The notes below the pieces were generated by a model that did no database searches, was not told the origin of the DNA, and saw only the letters and a program-made list of their open reading frames with translations. This document shows positions 24,661 to 38,049 of a stretch of DNA of 64,000 nt, one piece after another. The DNA is from Haematobia irritans (taxonomy: Eukaryota; Arthropoda; Insecta; Diptera; Muscidae). The stretch covers positions 95,582,852 to 95,646,851 of the forward strand of contig NC_134401.1 in NCBI RefSeq assembly GCF_050003625.1, written 5' to 3'. How positions within the stretch are numbered: the first letter of the stretch is position 1; the number at the start of each line of letters is the position of its first letter. A program made the position numbers and the translations under genes.

Positions 24661-26439
24661 TCTAGGACGCATATTTAAGGAGATATGGCCAAAAGAAGTT
24701 TTTCATATAAAAATTTCAATTTTTTTAGGATTTGGGTGGATTTTTCAATTTTTTGATGGTGGTCACAAATTATCGTCCTTTTCGCTCTAGGACGCATATT
24801 TAAGGAGATATGGCTAAAAGAAGTTTTTCATATAAAAATTTCAATTTTTTTAGGTTTTGGGTGGATTTTTGAATTTTTTGAGGGTGGTCACGAATTATCG
24901 TCCTTTTCGCTCTAGGACGCATATTTAAGGAGATATGGCCAAAAGAAGTTTTTCATATAAAAATTTCAATTTTTTTAGGTTTTGGGTGGATTTTTGAATA
25001 TTTTGAGGGTGGTCACGAATTATCGTCCTTTGCGCTATAGGATGCATATTTAAGGAGATATGGCCAAAAGAAGTTTTTCATATGAAAACTTCATTTTTTT
25101 TAGGTTTTGGGTGGATTTTTGAATTTTTTGAGGGTGGTCACGAATTATCGTCCTTTTCGCTCTAGAACGCATATTTAAGGAGATATGGCCAAAAGAAGTT
25201 TTTCATATAAAAATTTAAATTTTTTTAGGTTTTGGGTGGATTTTTGAATTTTTTGAGGGTGGTCACGAATTATCGTCCTTTTCGCTCTAGGACGCATATT
25301 TAAGGAGATATGGCCAAAAGAAGTTTTTCATATAAAAATTTCAATTTTTTTAGGTTTTGGGTGGATTTTTGAATATTTTGAGGGTGGTCACGAATTATCG
25401 TCCTTTGCGCTATAGGATGCATATTTAAGGAGATATGGCCAAAAGAAGTTTTTCATATAAAAATTTCAATTTTTTTAGGTTTTGGGTGGATTTTTGAATT
25501 TTTTGAGGGTGGTCACGAATTATCGTCCTTTTCGCTCTAGGACGCTTAGTTTAGGAGATATGGCCAAAATAAGTTTTTCATATAAAAATTTCAATTTTTT
25601 TAGGTTTTGGGTGGATTTTTGAATTTTTTGAGGGTGGTCACGAATTATCGTCCTTTTCGCTCTAGGACGCTTAGTTTAGGAGATATGGCCAAAATAAGTT
25701 TTTCATATAAAAATTTCAATTTTTTTAGGATTTGGGTGGATTGTTGAATATTTTGAGGGTGGATACGAATTATCGTCCTTTTTGCTCTAGGACGCTTAGT
25801 TTAGGAGATATGGCCAAAATAAGTTTTTCATATAAAAATTTCAATGTTTTTAGGATTTGGGTGGATTTTTCAATTTTTTGATGGTGGTCACGAATTATCG
25901 TCCTTTTCGCTCTAGGACGCATATTTAAGGAGATATGGCCAAAAGAAGTTTTTCATATAAAAATTTCAATTTTTTTAGGTTTTGGGTGGATTTTTGAATT
26001 TTTTGAGGGTGGTCACGAATTATCGTCCTTTTCGCTCTAGGACGCATATTTATAGAGATATGGTCAAAAGAAGTTTTTCATATAAAAATTTCAATTTTTT
26101 TAAGTTTTGGGTGGATTTTTGAATTTTTTGAGGGTGGTCACGAATTATCGTCCTTTTCGCTCTAGGACGCTTAGTTTAGGAGATATGGCCAAAATAAGTT
26201 TTTCATATAAAAATTTCAATTTTTTTAGGATTTGGGTGGATTTTTCAATTTTTTGATGGTGGTCACGAATTATCGTCCTTTTCGCTCTAGGACGCATATT
26301 TAAGGAGATATGGCCAAAAGAAGTTTTTCATATAAAAATTTCAATTTTTTTAGGATTTGGGTGGATTTTTCAATTTTTTGATGGTGGTCACAAATTATCG
26401 TCCTTTTCGCTCTAGGACGCATATTTAAGGAGATATGGC
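24661..26439 (+). repeat. Mosaic satellite monomers ancestral in type to the 26-34 kb block
   Basis: About 14 ordinary monomers. The markers here are the ones reused downstream: CATATGAAAACTTC at 25080, CTAGAACGC at 25162, GCGCTATAGGATGC at 25031 and 25408, TGGATTGTTGAAT at 25737 and CAATGTTTTTAGGATTT at 25842. They occur in the same relative order as in the downstream block, so this is a less rearranged relative. Confidence 0.8.
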
Positions 26440-28250
26440 TAAAAGAAGTTTTTCATATAAAAATTTCAATTTTTTTAGGTTTTGGGTGGATTTTTGAATT
26501 TTTTGAGGGTGGTCACGAATTATCGTCCTTTTCGCTCTAGGACGCATATTTAAGGAGATATGGCCAAAAGAAGTTTTTCATATAAAAATTTCAATTTTTG
26601 TAGGTTTTGGGTGGATTTTTCAATTTTTTGATGGTGGTCACGAATTATCGTCCTTTTCGCTCTAGGACGCATATTTAAGGAGATATGGTCAAAAGAAGTT
26701 TTTCATATAAAAATTTCAATTTTTTTAGGTTTTGGGTGGATTTTTGAATTTTTTGAGGGTGGTCACGAATTATCGTCCTTTTCGCTCTAGAACGCATATT
26801 TAAGGAGATATGGCCAAAAGAAGTTTTTCATATAAAAATTTCAATTTTTTTAGGTTTTGGGTGGATTTTATGGCCAAAAGAAGTTTTTCATATAAAAATT
26901 TCAATTTTTGTAGGTTTTGGGTGGATTTTTCAATTTTTTGATGGTGGTCACGAATTATCGTCCTTTTCGCTCTAGGACGCATATTTAAGGAGATATGGCC
27001 AAAAGAAGTTTTTCATATGAAAACTTCATTTTTTTTAGGTTTTGGGTGGATTTTTGAATTTTTTGAGGGTGGTCACGAATTATCGTCCTTTTCGCTCTAG
27101 AACGCATATTTAAGGAGATATGGCCAAAAGAAGTTTTTCATATAAAAATTTCAATTTTTTTAGGTTTTGGGTGGATTTTTGAATTTTTTGAGGGTGGTCA
27201 CGAATTATCGTCCTTTTCGCTCAAGGACGCATATTTAAGGAGATATGGCCAAAAGAAGTTTTTCATATAAAAATTTCAATTTTTTTAGGTTTTGGGTGGA
27301 TTTATGAATATTTTGAGGGTGGTCACGAATTATCGTCCTTTGCGCTATAGGATGCATATTTAAGGAGATATGGCCAAAAGAAGTTTTTCATATAAAAATT
27401 TCAATTTTTTTAGGTTTTGGGTGGATTTTTGAATTTTTTGAGGGTGGTCACGAATTATCGTCCTTTTCGCTCTAGGACGCTTAGTTTAGGAGATATGGCC
27501 AAAATAAGTTTTTCATATAAAAATTTCAATTTTTTTAGGTTTTGGGTGGATTTTTGAATTTTTTGAGGGTGGTCACGAATTATCGTCCTTTTCGCTCTAG
27601 GACGCTTAGTTTAGGAGATATGGCCAAAATAAGTTTTTCATATAAAAATTTCAATTTTTTTAGGATTTGGGTGGATTGTTGAATTTTTTGAGGGTGGTCA
27701 CGAATTATCGTCCTTTTTGCTCTAGGACGCTTAGTTTAGGAGATATGGCCAAAATAAGTTTTTCATATAAAAATTTCAATGTTTTTAGGATTTGGGTGGA
27801 TTTTTCAATTTTTTGATGGTGGTCACGAATTATCGTCCTTTTCGCTCTAGGACGCATATTTAAGGAGATATGGCCAAAAGAAGTTTTTCATATAAAAATT
27901 AAATTTTTTTTAGGTTTTGGGTGGATTTTTAAATTTTTTGATGGTGGTCACGAATTATCGTCCTTTTCGCTCTAGGACGCATATTTAAGGAGATATGGTC
28001 AAAAGAAGTTTTTCATATAAAAATTTCAATTTTTTTAGGTTTTGGGTGGATTTTTGAATTTTTTGAGGGTGGTCACGAATTATCGTCCTTTTCGCTCTAG
28101 GACGCATATTTAAGGAGATATGGCCAAAAGAAGTTTTTCATATAAAAATTAAATTTTTTTTTAGGTTTTGGGTGGATTTTTGAATTTTTTGAGGTTGGTC
28201 ACGAATTATCGTCCTTTTCGCTCTAGGACGCATATTTAAGGAGATATGGC
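26440..28250 (+). repeat. 1,811-bp tandem duplication, copy 1
   Basis: This unit recurs at 1,811-bp spacing. Markers are the chimeric junction GGATTTTATGGCC at about 26864 and 28675, CTAGAACGC at 26787 and 28598, CTCAAGGACGC near 27221 and 29032, and CAATGTTTTTAGG at 27777 and 29588. The unit is not an integer number of monomers because it contains the 185-bp chimera at 26779-26963. The left edge is near 26440, where GGCTAAAA here faces GGCCAAAA in copy 2. Confidence 0.9.
26779..26963 (+). repeat. 185-bp chimeric double monomer (65 bp lost)
   Basis: Two monomers are joined by a 65-bp deletion: TGGATTTTATGGCC connects the body of one unit directly to the ATGGCC of the next, removing a G-rich half and a whole box with its dyad. 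Copies are at 28590-28774 and 31527-31711 (offsets 1,811 and 2,937). The junction is a private tag for this lineage. Confidence 0.92.
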
Positions 28251-30061
28251 CAAAAGAAGTTTTTCATATAAAAATTTCAATTTTTTTAGGTTTTGGGTGG
28301 ATTTTTGAATTTTTTGAGGGTGGTCACGAATTATCGTCCTTTTCGCTCTAGGACGCATATTTAAGGAGATATGGCCAAAAGAAGTTTTTCATATAAAAAT
28401 TTCAATTTTTGTAGGTTTTGGGTGGATTTTTCAATTTTTTGATGGTGGTCACGAATTATCGTCCTTTTCGCTCTAGGACGCATATTTAAGGAGATATGGT
28501 CAAAAGAAGTTTTTCATATAAAAATTTCAATTTTTTTAGGTTTTGGGTGGATTTTTGAATTTTTTGAGGGTGGTCACGAATTATCGTCCTTTTCGCTCTA
28601 GAACGCATATTTAAGGAGATATGGCCAAAAGAAGTTTTTCATATAAAAATTTCAATTTTTTTAGGTTTTGGGTGGATTTTATGGCCAAAAGAAGTTTTTC
28701 ATATAAAAATTTCAATTTTTGTAGGTTTTGGGTGGATTTTTCAATTTTTTGATGGTGGTCACGAATTATCGTCCTTTTCGCTCTAGGACGCATATTTAAG
28801 GAGATATGGCCAAAAGAAGTTTTTCATATGAAAACTTCATTTTTTTTAGGTTTTGGGTGGATTTTTGAATTTTTTGAGGGTGGTCACGAATTATCGTCCT
28901 TTTCGCTCTAGAACGCATATTTAAGGAGATATGGCCAAAAGAAGTTTTTCATATAAAAATTTCAATTTTTTTAGGTTTTGGGTGGATTTTTGAATTTTTT
29001 GAGGGTGGTCACGAATTATCGTCCTTTTCGCTCAAGGACGCATATTTAAGGAGATATGGCCAAAAGAAGTTTTTCATATAAAAATTTCAATTTTTTTAGG
29101 TTTTGGGTGGATTTTTGAATATTTTGAGGGTGGTCACGAATTATCGTCCTTTGCGCTATAGGATGCATATTTAAGGAGATATGGCCAAAAGAAGTTATTC
29201 ATATAAAAATTTCAATTTTTTTAGGTTTTGGGTGGATTTTTGAATTTTTTGAGGGTGGTCACGAATTATCGTCCTTTTCGCTCTAGGACGCTTAGTTTAG
29301 GAGATATGGCCAAAATAAGTTTTTCATATAAAAATTTCAATTTTTTTAGGTTTTGGGTGGATTTTTGAATTTTTTGAGGGTGGTCACGAATTATCGTCCT
29401 TTTCGCTCTAGGACGCTTAGTTTAGGAGATATGGCCAAAATAAGTTTTTCATATAAAAATTTCAATTTTTTTAGGATTTGGGTGGATTGTTGAATTTTTT
29501 GAGGGTGGTCACGAATTATCGTCCTTTTTGCTCTAGGACGCTTAGTTTAGGAGATATGGCCAAAATAAGTTTTTCATATAAAAATTTCAATGTTTTTAGG
29601 ATTTGGGTGGATTTTTCAATTTTTTGATGGTGGTCACGAATTATCGTCCTTTTCGCTCTAGGACGCATATTTAAGGAGATATGGCCAAAAGAAGTTTTTC
29701 ATATAAAAATTAAATTTTTTTTAGGTTTTGGGTGGATTTTTAAATTTTTTGATGGTGGTCACGAATTATCGTCCTTTTCGCTCTAGGACGCATATTTAAG
29801 GAGATATGGTCAAAAGAAGTTTTTCATATAAAAATTTCAATTTTTTTAGGTTTTGGGTGGATTTTTGAATTTTTTGAGGGTGGTCACGAATTATCGTCCT
29901 TTTCGCTCTAGGACGCATATTTAAGGAGATATGGCCAAAAGAAGTTTTTCATATAAAAATTAAATTTTTTTTTAGGTTTTGGGTGGATTTTTGAATTTTT
30001 TGAGGTTGGTCACGAATTATCGTCCTTTTCGCTCTAGGACGCATATTTAAGGAGATATGGC
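28251..30061 (+). repeat. 1,811-bp tandem duplication, copy 2
   Basis: Directly adjacent and almost identical to copy 1. Differences seen are TTTATGAATA near 27302 versus TTTTTGAATA here near 29113, and GTTATTCAT near 29194 versus GTTTTTCAT. The right edge lies near 30100, where GGATTTGGG replaces GGTTTTGGG. Confidence 0.9.
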
Positions 30062-33000
30062 CAAAAGAAGTTTTTCATATAAAAATTTCAATTTTTTTAG
30101 GATTTGGGTGGATTTTTCAATTTTTTGATGGTGGTCACAAATTAACGTCCTTTTCGCTCTAGGACGCATATTTAAGGAGATATGGCTAAAAGAAGTTTTT
30201 CATATAAAAATTTAAATTTTTTTAGGTTTTGGGTGGATTTTTGAATTTTTTGAGGGTGGTCACGAATTATCGTCCTTTTCGCTCTAGCACGCTTAGTTTA
30301 GGAGATATGGCCAAAATAAGTTTTTCATATAAAAATTTCAATTTTTTTAGGTTTTGGGTGGATTTTTGAATTTTTTGAGGGTGGTCACGAATTATCGTCC
30401 TTTTCGCTCTAGGACGCTTAGTTTAGGAGATATGGCCAAAAGAAGTTTTTCATATAAAAATTTCAATTTTTTTAGGTTTTGGGTGGATTTTTGAATTTTT
30501 TGAGGTTGGTCACGAATTATCGTCCTTTTCGCTCTAGGACGCATATTTAAGGAGATATGGCCAAAAGAAGTTTTTCATATAAAAATTTCAATTTTTTTAG
30601 GATTTGGGTGGATTTTTCAATTTTTTGATGGTGGTCACAAATTATCGTCCTTTTCACTCTAGGACGCTTAGTTTAGGAGATATGGCCAAAAGAAGTTTTT
30701 CATATAAAAATTTCAATTTTTTTAGGTTTTGGGTGGATTTTTGAATTTTTTGAGGGTGGTCACGAATTATCGTCCTTTTCGCTCTAGGACGCTTAGTTTA
30801 GGAGATATGGCCAAAATAAGTTTTTCATATAAAAATTTCAATTTTTTTAGGTTTTGGGTGGATTTTTGAATTTTTTGAGGGTGGTCACGAATTATCGTCC
30901 TTTTCGCTCTAGGACGCTTAGTTTAGGAGATATGGCCAAAAGAAGTCTTTCATATAAAAATTTCAATTTTTTTTAGGATTTGGGTGGATTTTTCAATTTT
31001 TTGATGGTGGTTACAAATTATCGTCCTTTTCGCTCTAGGGCGCATATTTAAGGAGATATGGCTAAAAGAAGTTTTTCATATAAAAATTTCAATTTTTTTA
31101 GGTTTTGGGTGGATTTTTGAATTTTTTGAGGGTGGTCACGAATTATCGTCCTTTTCGCTGTAGGACGCTTAGTTTAGGAGATATGGCCAAAATAAGTTTT
31201 TCATATAAAAATTTCAATTTTTTTAGGTTTTGGGTGGATTTTTGAATTTTTTGAGGGTGGTCACGAATTATCGTCCTTTTCGCTCTAGGACGCATATTTA
31301 AGGAGATATGGCCAAAAGAAGTTTTTCATATAAAAATTTCAATTTTTGTAGGTTTTGGGTGGATTTTTCAATTTTTTGATGGTGGTCACGAATTATCGTC
31401 CTTTTCGCTCTAGGACGCATATTTAAGGAGATATGGTCAAAAGAAGTTTTTCATATAAAAATTTCAATTTTTTTAGGTTTTGGGTGGATTTTTGAATTTT
31501 TTGAGGGTGGTCACGAATTATCGTCCTTTTCGCTCTAGAACGCATATTTAAGGAGATATGGCCAAAAGAAGTTTTTCATATAAAAATTTCAATTTTTTTA
31601 GGTTTTGGGTGGATTTTATGGCCAAAAGAAGTTTTTCATATAAAAATTTCAATTTTTGTAGGTTTTGGGTGGATTTTTCAATTTTTTGATGGTGGTCACG
31701 AATTATCGTCCTTTTCGCTCTAGGACGCATATTTAAGGAGATATGGCCAAAAGAAGTTTTTCATATGAAAACTTCATTTTTTTTAGGTTTTGGGTGGATT
31801 TTTGAATTTTTTGAGGGTGGTCACGAATTATCGTCCTTTTCGCTCTAGAACGCATATTTAAGGAGATATGGCCAAAAGAAGTTTTTCATATAAAAATTTC
31901 AATTTTTTTAGGTTTTGGGTGGATTTTTGAATTTTTTGAGGGTGGTCACGAATTATCGTCCTTTTCGCTCTAGCACGCTTAGTTTAGGAGATATGGCCAA
32001 AATAAGTTTTTCATATAAAAATTTCAATTTTTTTAGGTTTTGGGTGGATTTTTGAATTTTTTGAGGGTGGTCACGAATTATCGTCCTTTTCGCTCTAGGA
32101 CGCTTAGTTTAGGAGATATGGCCAAAATAAGTTTTTCATATAAAAATTTCAATTTTTTTAGGATTTGGGTGGATTGTTGAATATTTTGAGGGTGGTCACG
32201 AATTATCGTCCTTTTTGCTCTAGGACGCTTAGTTTAGGAGATATGGCCAAAATAAGTTTTTCATATAAAAATTTCAATGTTTTTAGGATTTGGGTGGATT
32301 TTTCAATTTTTTGATGGTGGTCACGAATTATCGTCCTTTTCGCTCTAGGACGCATATTTAAGGAGATATGGCCAAAAGAAGTTTTTCATATAAAAATTAA
32401 ATTTTTTTTAGGTTTTGGGTGGATTTTTAAATTTTTTGATGGTGGTCACGAATTATCGTCCTTTTCGCTCTAGGACGCATATTTAAGGAGATATGGTCAA
32501 AAGAAGTTTTTCATATAAAAATTTCAATTTTTTTAGGTTTTGGGTGGATTTTTGAATTTTTTGAGGGTGGTCACGAATTATCGTCCTTTTCGCTCTAGGA
32601 CGCATATTTAAGGAGATATGGCCAAAAGAAGTTTTTCATATAAAAATTAAATTTTTTTTTAGGTTTTGGGTGGATTTTTGAATTTTTTGAGGGTGGTCAC
32701 GAATTATCGTCCTTTTCGCTCTAGGACGCATATTTAAGGAGATATGGCCAAAAGAAGTTTTTCATATAAAAATTTCAATTTTTTTAGGATTTGGGTGGAT
32801 TTTTCAATTTTTGATGGTGGTCACAAATTATCGTCCTTTTCGCTCTAGGACGCATATTTAAGGAGATATGGCTAAAAGAAGTTTTTCATATAAAAATTTC
32901 AATTTTTTTAGGTTTTGGGTGGATTTTTGAATTTTTTGAGGGTGGTCACGAATTATCGTCCTTTTCGCTCTAGGACGCATATTTAAGGAGATATGGCCAA

Positions 33001-36000
33001 AAGAAGTTTTTCATATAAAAATTTCAATTTTTGTAGGTTTTGGGTGGATTTTTCAATTTTTTGATGGTGGTCACGAATTATCGTCCTTTTCGCTCTAGGA
33101 CGCATATTTAAGGAGATATGGTCAAAAGAAGTTTTTCATATAAAAATTTCAATTTTTTTAGGTTTTGGGTGGATTTTTGAATTTTTTGAGGGTGGTCACG
33201 AATTATCGTCCTTTTCGCTCTAGAACGCATATTTAAGGAGATATGGCCAAAAGAAGTTTTTCATATAAAAATTTCAATTTTTTTAGGTTTTGGGTGGATT
33301 TTTGAATTTTTTGAGGGTGGTCACGAATTATCGTCCTTTTCGCTCTAGGACGCATATTTAAGGAGATATGGCCAAAAGAAGTTTTTCATATAAAAATTTC
33401 AATTTTTTTAGGTTTTGGGTGGATTTTTGAATATTTTGAGGGTGGTCACGAATTATCGTCCTTTGCGCTATAGGATGCATATTTAAGGAGATATGGCCAA
33501 AAGAAGTTTTTCATATAAAAATTTCAATTTTTTTAGGTTTTGGGTGGATTTTTGAATTTTTTGAGGGTGGTCACGAATTATCGTCCTTTTCGCTCTAGGA
33601 CGCTTAGTTTAGGAGATATGGCCAAAATAAGTTTTTCATATAAAAATTTCAATTTTTTTAGGTTTTGGGTGGATTTTTGAATTTTTTGAGGGTGGTCACG
33701 AATTATCGTCCTTTTCGCTCTAGGACGCTTAGTTTAGGAGATATGGCCAAAATAAGTTTTTCATATGAAAATTTCATTTTTTTTAGGTTTTGGGTGGATT
33801 TTTGAATTTTTTGAGGGTGGTCACGAATTATCGTCCTTTTCGCTCTAGGACGCTTAGTTTAGGAGATATGGCCAAAAGAAGTTTTTCATATAAAAATTTC
33901 AATTTTTTTTAGGATTTGGGTGGATTTTTCAATTTTTTGATGGTGGTCACAAATTATCGTCCTTTTCGCTCTAGGACGCATATTTAAGGAGATATGGCTA
34001 AAAGAAGTTTTTCATATAAAAATTTCAATTTTTTTAGGTTTTGGGTGGATTTTTGAATTTTTTGAGGGTGGTCACGAATTATCGTCCTTTTCGCTGTAGG
34101 ACGCTTAGTTTAGGAGAAATGGCCAAAATAAGTTTTTCATATAAAAATTTCAATTTTTTTAGGTTTTGGGTGGATTTTTGAATTTTTTGAGGGTGGTCAC
34201 GAATTATCGTCCTTTTCGCTGTAGGACGCATATTTAAGGAGATATGGCCAAAAGAAGTTTTTCATATAAAAATTTCAATTTTTTTTTAGGTTTTGGGTGG
34301 ATTTTTGAATTTTTTGAGGGTGGTCACGAATTATCGTCCTTTTCGCTCTAGGACGCATATTTAAGGAGATATGGCCAAAAGAAGTTTTTCATATAAAAAT
34401 GTCAATTTTTTTAGGATTTGGGTGGATTTTTCAATTTTTTGATGGTGGTCACAAATTATCGTCCTTTTCGCTCTAGGACGCATATTTAAGGAGATATGGC
34501 TAAAAGAAGTTTTTCATATAAAAATTTCAATTTTTTTAGGTTTTGGGTGGATTTTTGAATTTTTTGAGGGTGGTCACGAATTATCGTCCTTTTCGCTGTA
34601 GGACGCATATTTAAGGAGATATGGCCAAAAGAAGTTTTTCATATAAAAATTTCAATTTTTTTAGGTTTTGGGTGGATTTTTCAATTTTTTGATGGTGGTC
34701 ACGAATTATCGTCCTTTTCGCTCTAGGACGCATATTTAAGGAGATATGGCCAAAAGAAGTTTTTCATATGAAAACTTCATTTTTTTTAGGTTTTGGGTGG
34801 ATTTTTGAATTTTTTGAGGGTGGTCACGAATTATCGTCCTTTTCGCTCTAGGACGCATATTTAAGGAGATATGGCCAAAAGAAGTTTTTCATATAAAAAT
34901 TTCAATTTTTTTAGGTTTTGGGTGGATTTTTGAATTTTTTGAGGGTGGTCACGAATTATCGTCCTTTTCGCTCTAGGACGCATATTTAAGGAGATATGGC
35001 CAAAAGAAGTTTTTCATATAAAAATTTCAATTTTTTTAGGATTTGGGTGGATTGTTGAATTTTTTGAGGGTGGTCACGAATTATCGTCCTTTTCGCTGTA
35101 GGACGCATATTTAAGGAGATATGGCCAAAAGAAGTTTTTCATATAAAAATTTCAATTTTTTTAGGTTTTGGGTGGATTGTTGAATTTTTTGAGGGTGGTC
35201 ACGAATTATCGTCCTTTTCGCTCTAGGACGCATATTTAAGGAGATATGGCCAAAAGAAGTTTTTCATATAAAAATTAAATTTTTTTTAGGTGGATTTTTC
35301 AATTTTTTGATGGTGGTCACGAATTATCGTCCTTTTCGCTCTAGGACGCATATTTAAAGAGATATGGTCAAAAGAAGTTTTTCATATAAAAATTTCAATT
35401 TTTTTAGGTTTTGGGTGGATTTTTGAATTTTTTGAGGGTGGTCACGATCGTCCTTTTCGCTCTAGGACGCATATTTAAGGAGATATGGCCAAAATAAGTT
35501 TTTCATATATAAATTTCAATTTTTTTAGGTTTTGGGTGGATATTTCAATTTTTTGAGGGTGGTCACGAATTATCGTCCTTTTCGCTCTAGGACGCTTAGT
35601 TTAGGAGATATGGCCAAATAAGTTTTTCATATAAAAATTTCAATTTTTTTAGGATTTGGGTGAATTTTTCAATTTTTTGATGGTGGTCACGAATTATCGT
35701 CCTTTTCGCTCTAGGACGCATATTTAAGGAGATATGGCCAAAAGAAGTTTTTCATATGAAAATTTCATTTTTTTTAGGTTTTGGGTGGATTTTTGAATTT
35801 TTTGAGGGTGGTCACGAATTATCGTCCTTTTCGCTCTAGGACGCATATTTAAGGAGATATGGCCAAAAGAAGTTTTTCATATAAAAATTTCAATTTTTTT
35901 AGGTTTTGGGTGGATTTTTGAATATTTTGAGGGTGGTCACGAATTATCGTCCTTTTCGCTCTAGGACGCATATTTAAGGAGATATGGCCAAAAGAAGTTT

Positions 36001-38049
36001 TTCATATAAAAATTTAAATTTTTTTAGGTTTTGGGTGGATTTTTGAATTTTTTGAGGGTGGTCACGAATTATCGTCCTTTTCGCTCTAGGACGCTTAGTT
36101 TAGGAGATATGGCCAAAATAAGTTTTTCATATAAAAATTTCAATTTTTTTAGGATTTGGGTGGATTTTTGAATATTTTGAGGGTGGTCACGAATTATCGT
36201 CCTTTTTGCTCTAGGACGAATATTTAAGGAGATATGGCCAAAAGAAGTTTTTCATATAAAAATTTCAATTTTTTTAGGATTTGGGTGGATTTTTAAATTT
36301 TTTGATGGTGGTCACGAATTATCGTCCTTTTCGCTCTAGGACGCATATTTAAGGAGATATGGCCAAAAGAAGTTTTTCATATAAAAATTAAATTTTTTTT
36401 AGGTTTTGGGTGGATTTTTGAATTTTGGATTTTTAAATTTTTTGATGGTGGTCACAAATTATCGTTCTTTTCGCTCTAGGACGCATATTTAAGGAGATAT
36501 GGCTAAAAGAAGTTTTTCATATAAAAATTTCAATTTTTTTAGGTTTTGGGTGGATTTTTGAATTTTGGATTTTTAAATTTTTTGATGGTGGTCACAAATT
36601 ATCGTCCTTTTCGCTCTAGGACGCATATTTAAGGAGATATGGCTAAAAGAAGTTTTTCATATAAAAATTTCAATTTTTTTAGGTTTTGGGTGGATTTTTG
36701 AATTTTTTGAGGGTGGTCACGAATTATCGTCCTTTTCGCTGTAGGACGCATATTTAAGGAGATATGGCCAAAAGAAGTTTTTCATATAAAAATTTCATTT
36801 TTTTAGGTTTTGGGTGGATTTTTCAATTTTTTGATGGTGGTCACGAATTATCGTCCTTTTCGCTCTAGGACGCATATTTAAAGAGATATGGTCAAAAGAA
36901 GTTTTTCATGTAAAAATTTCAATTTTTTTAGGTTTTGGGTGGATTTTTGAATTTTTTGAGGGTGGTCACGAATTATCGTCCTTTTCGCTCTAGGACGCTT
37001 AGTTTAGGAGATATGGCCAAAATAAGTTTTTCATATAAAAATTTCAATTTTTTTAGGATTTGGGTGGATTTTTCAATTTTTTGATGGTGGTCACGAATTA
37101 TCGTCCTTTTCGCTCTAGGACGCATATTTAAGGAGATATGGCCAAAATAAGTTTTTCATATAAAAATTTCAATTTTTTTTAGGTTTTGGGTGGATTTTTG
37201 AATTTTTTGAGGGTGGTGACGAATTATCGTCCTTTTCGCTCTAGGACGCTTAGTTTAGGAGATATGGCCAAAATAAGTTTTTCATATAAAAATTTCAATT
37301 TTTTTAGGTTTTGGGTGGATTTTTGAATATTTTGAGGTTGGTCACGAATTATCGTCCTTTTTGCTCTAGGACGCTTAGTTTAGGAGATATGGCCAAAAGA
37401 AGTTTTTCATATAAAAATTTCATTTTTTTTAGGTTTTGGGTGGATTTTTGAATTTTTTGAGGGTGGTCACGAATTATCGTCCTTTTCGCTCTAGGACGCT
37501 TAGTTTAGGAGATATGGCCAAAATAAGTTTTTCATATAAAAATTTCAATTTTTTTAGGATTTGGGTGGATTGTTGAATATTTTGATGGTGGTCACGAATT
37601 ATCGTCCTTTTTGCTCTAGGACGCTTAGTTTAGGAGATATGGCCAAAATACGTTTTTCATATAAAAATTTCAATGTTTTTAGGATTTGGGTGGATTTTTC
37701 AATTTTTTGATGGTGGTCAAGAATTATCGTCCTTTTCGCTCTAGGACGCATATTTAAGGAGATATGGCCAAAAGAAGTTTTTCATATAAAAATTAAATTT
37801 TTTTTTAGGTTTTGGGTGGATTTTTGAATTTTTTGAGGGTGGTCACGAATTATCGTCCTTTTCGCTCTAGGACGCATATTTAAGGAGATATGGCCAAAAG
37901 AAGTTTTTCATATAAAAAATTAATTTTTTTTAGGTTTTGGGTGGATTTTTGAATTTTTTGAGGGTGGTCACGAATTATCGTCCTTTTCGCTCTAGGACGC
38001 ATATTTAAGGAGATATGGCCAAAATAAGTTTTTCATATAAAAATTTCAA
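30062..38049 (+). repeat. Mosaic satellite monomers with rearranged copies of the 26-30 kb block
   Basis: About 64 monomers. At 31261-32640 lies a third, shortened copy of the 1,811-bp unit: it has the chimera at 31527-31711 and CAATGTTTTTAGG at 32275, but lacks the two monomers holding CTCAAGGACGC and GCGCTATAGGATGC. At 32823-33600 the same order of variants appears without the chimera. Small indels occur at 35215-35332 (118 bp, TTTTGGG lost) and 35333-35453 (121 bp, CACGATCGTCC). Two 140-bp monomers are adjacent at 36328-36607. No gene is visible. Confidence 0.85.
36328..36607 (+). repeat. Tandem pair of 140-bp monomers
   Basis: Two consecutive 140-bp units (36328-36467 and 36468-36607) each carry the GAATTTTGGATTTTTAAATT extension also found at 21.9 and 23.6 kb. 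Both are followed by CACAAATT and GGCTAAAA. Being adjacent and alike, they look like a local single-unit duplication of an already extended monomer. Confidence 0.85.
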
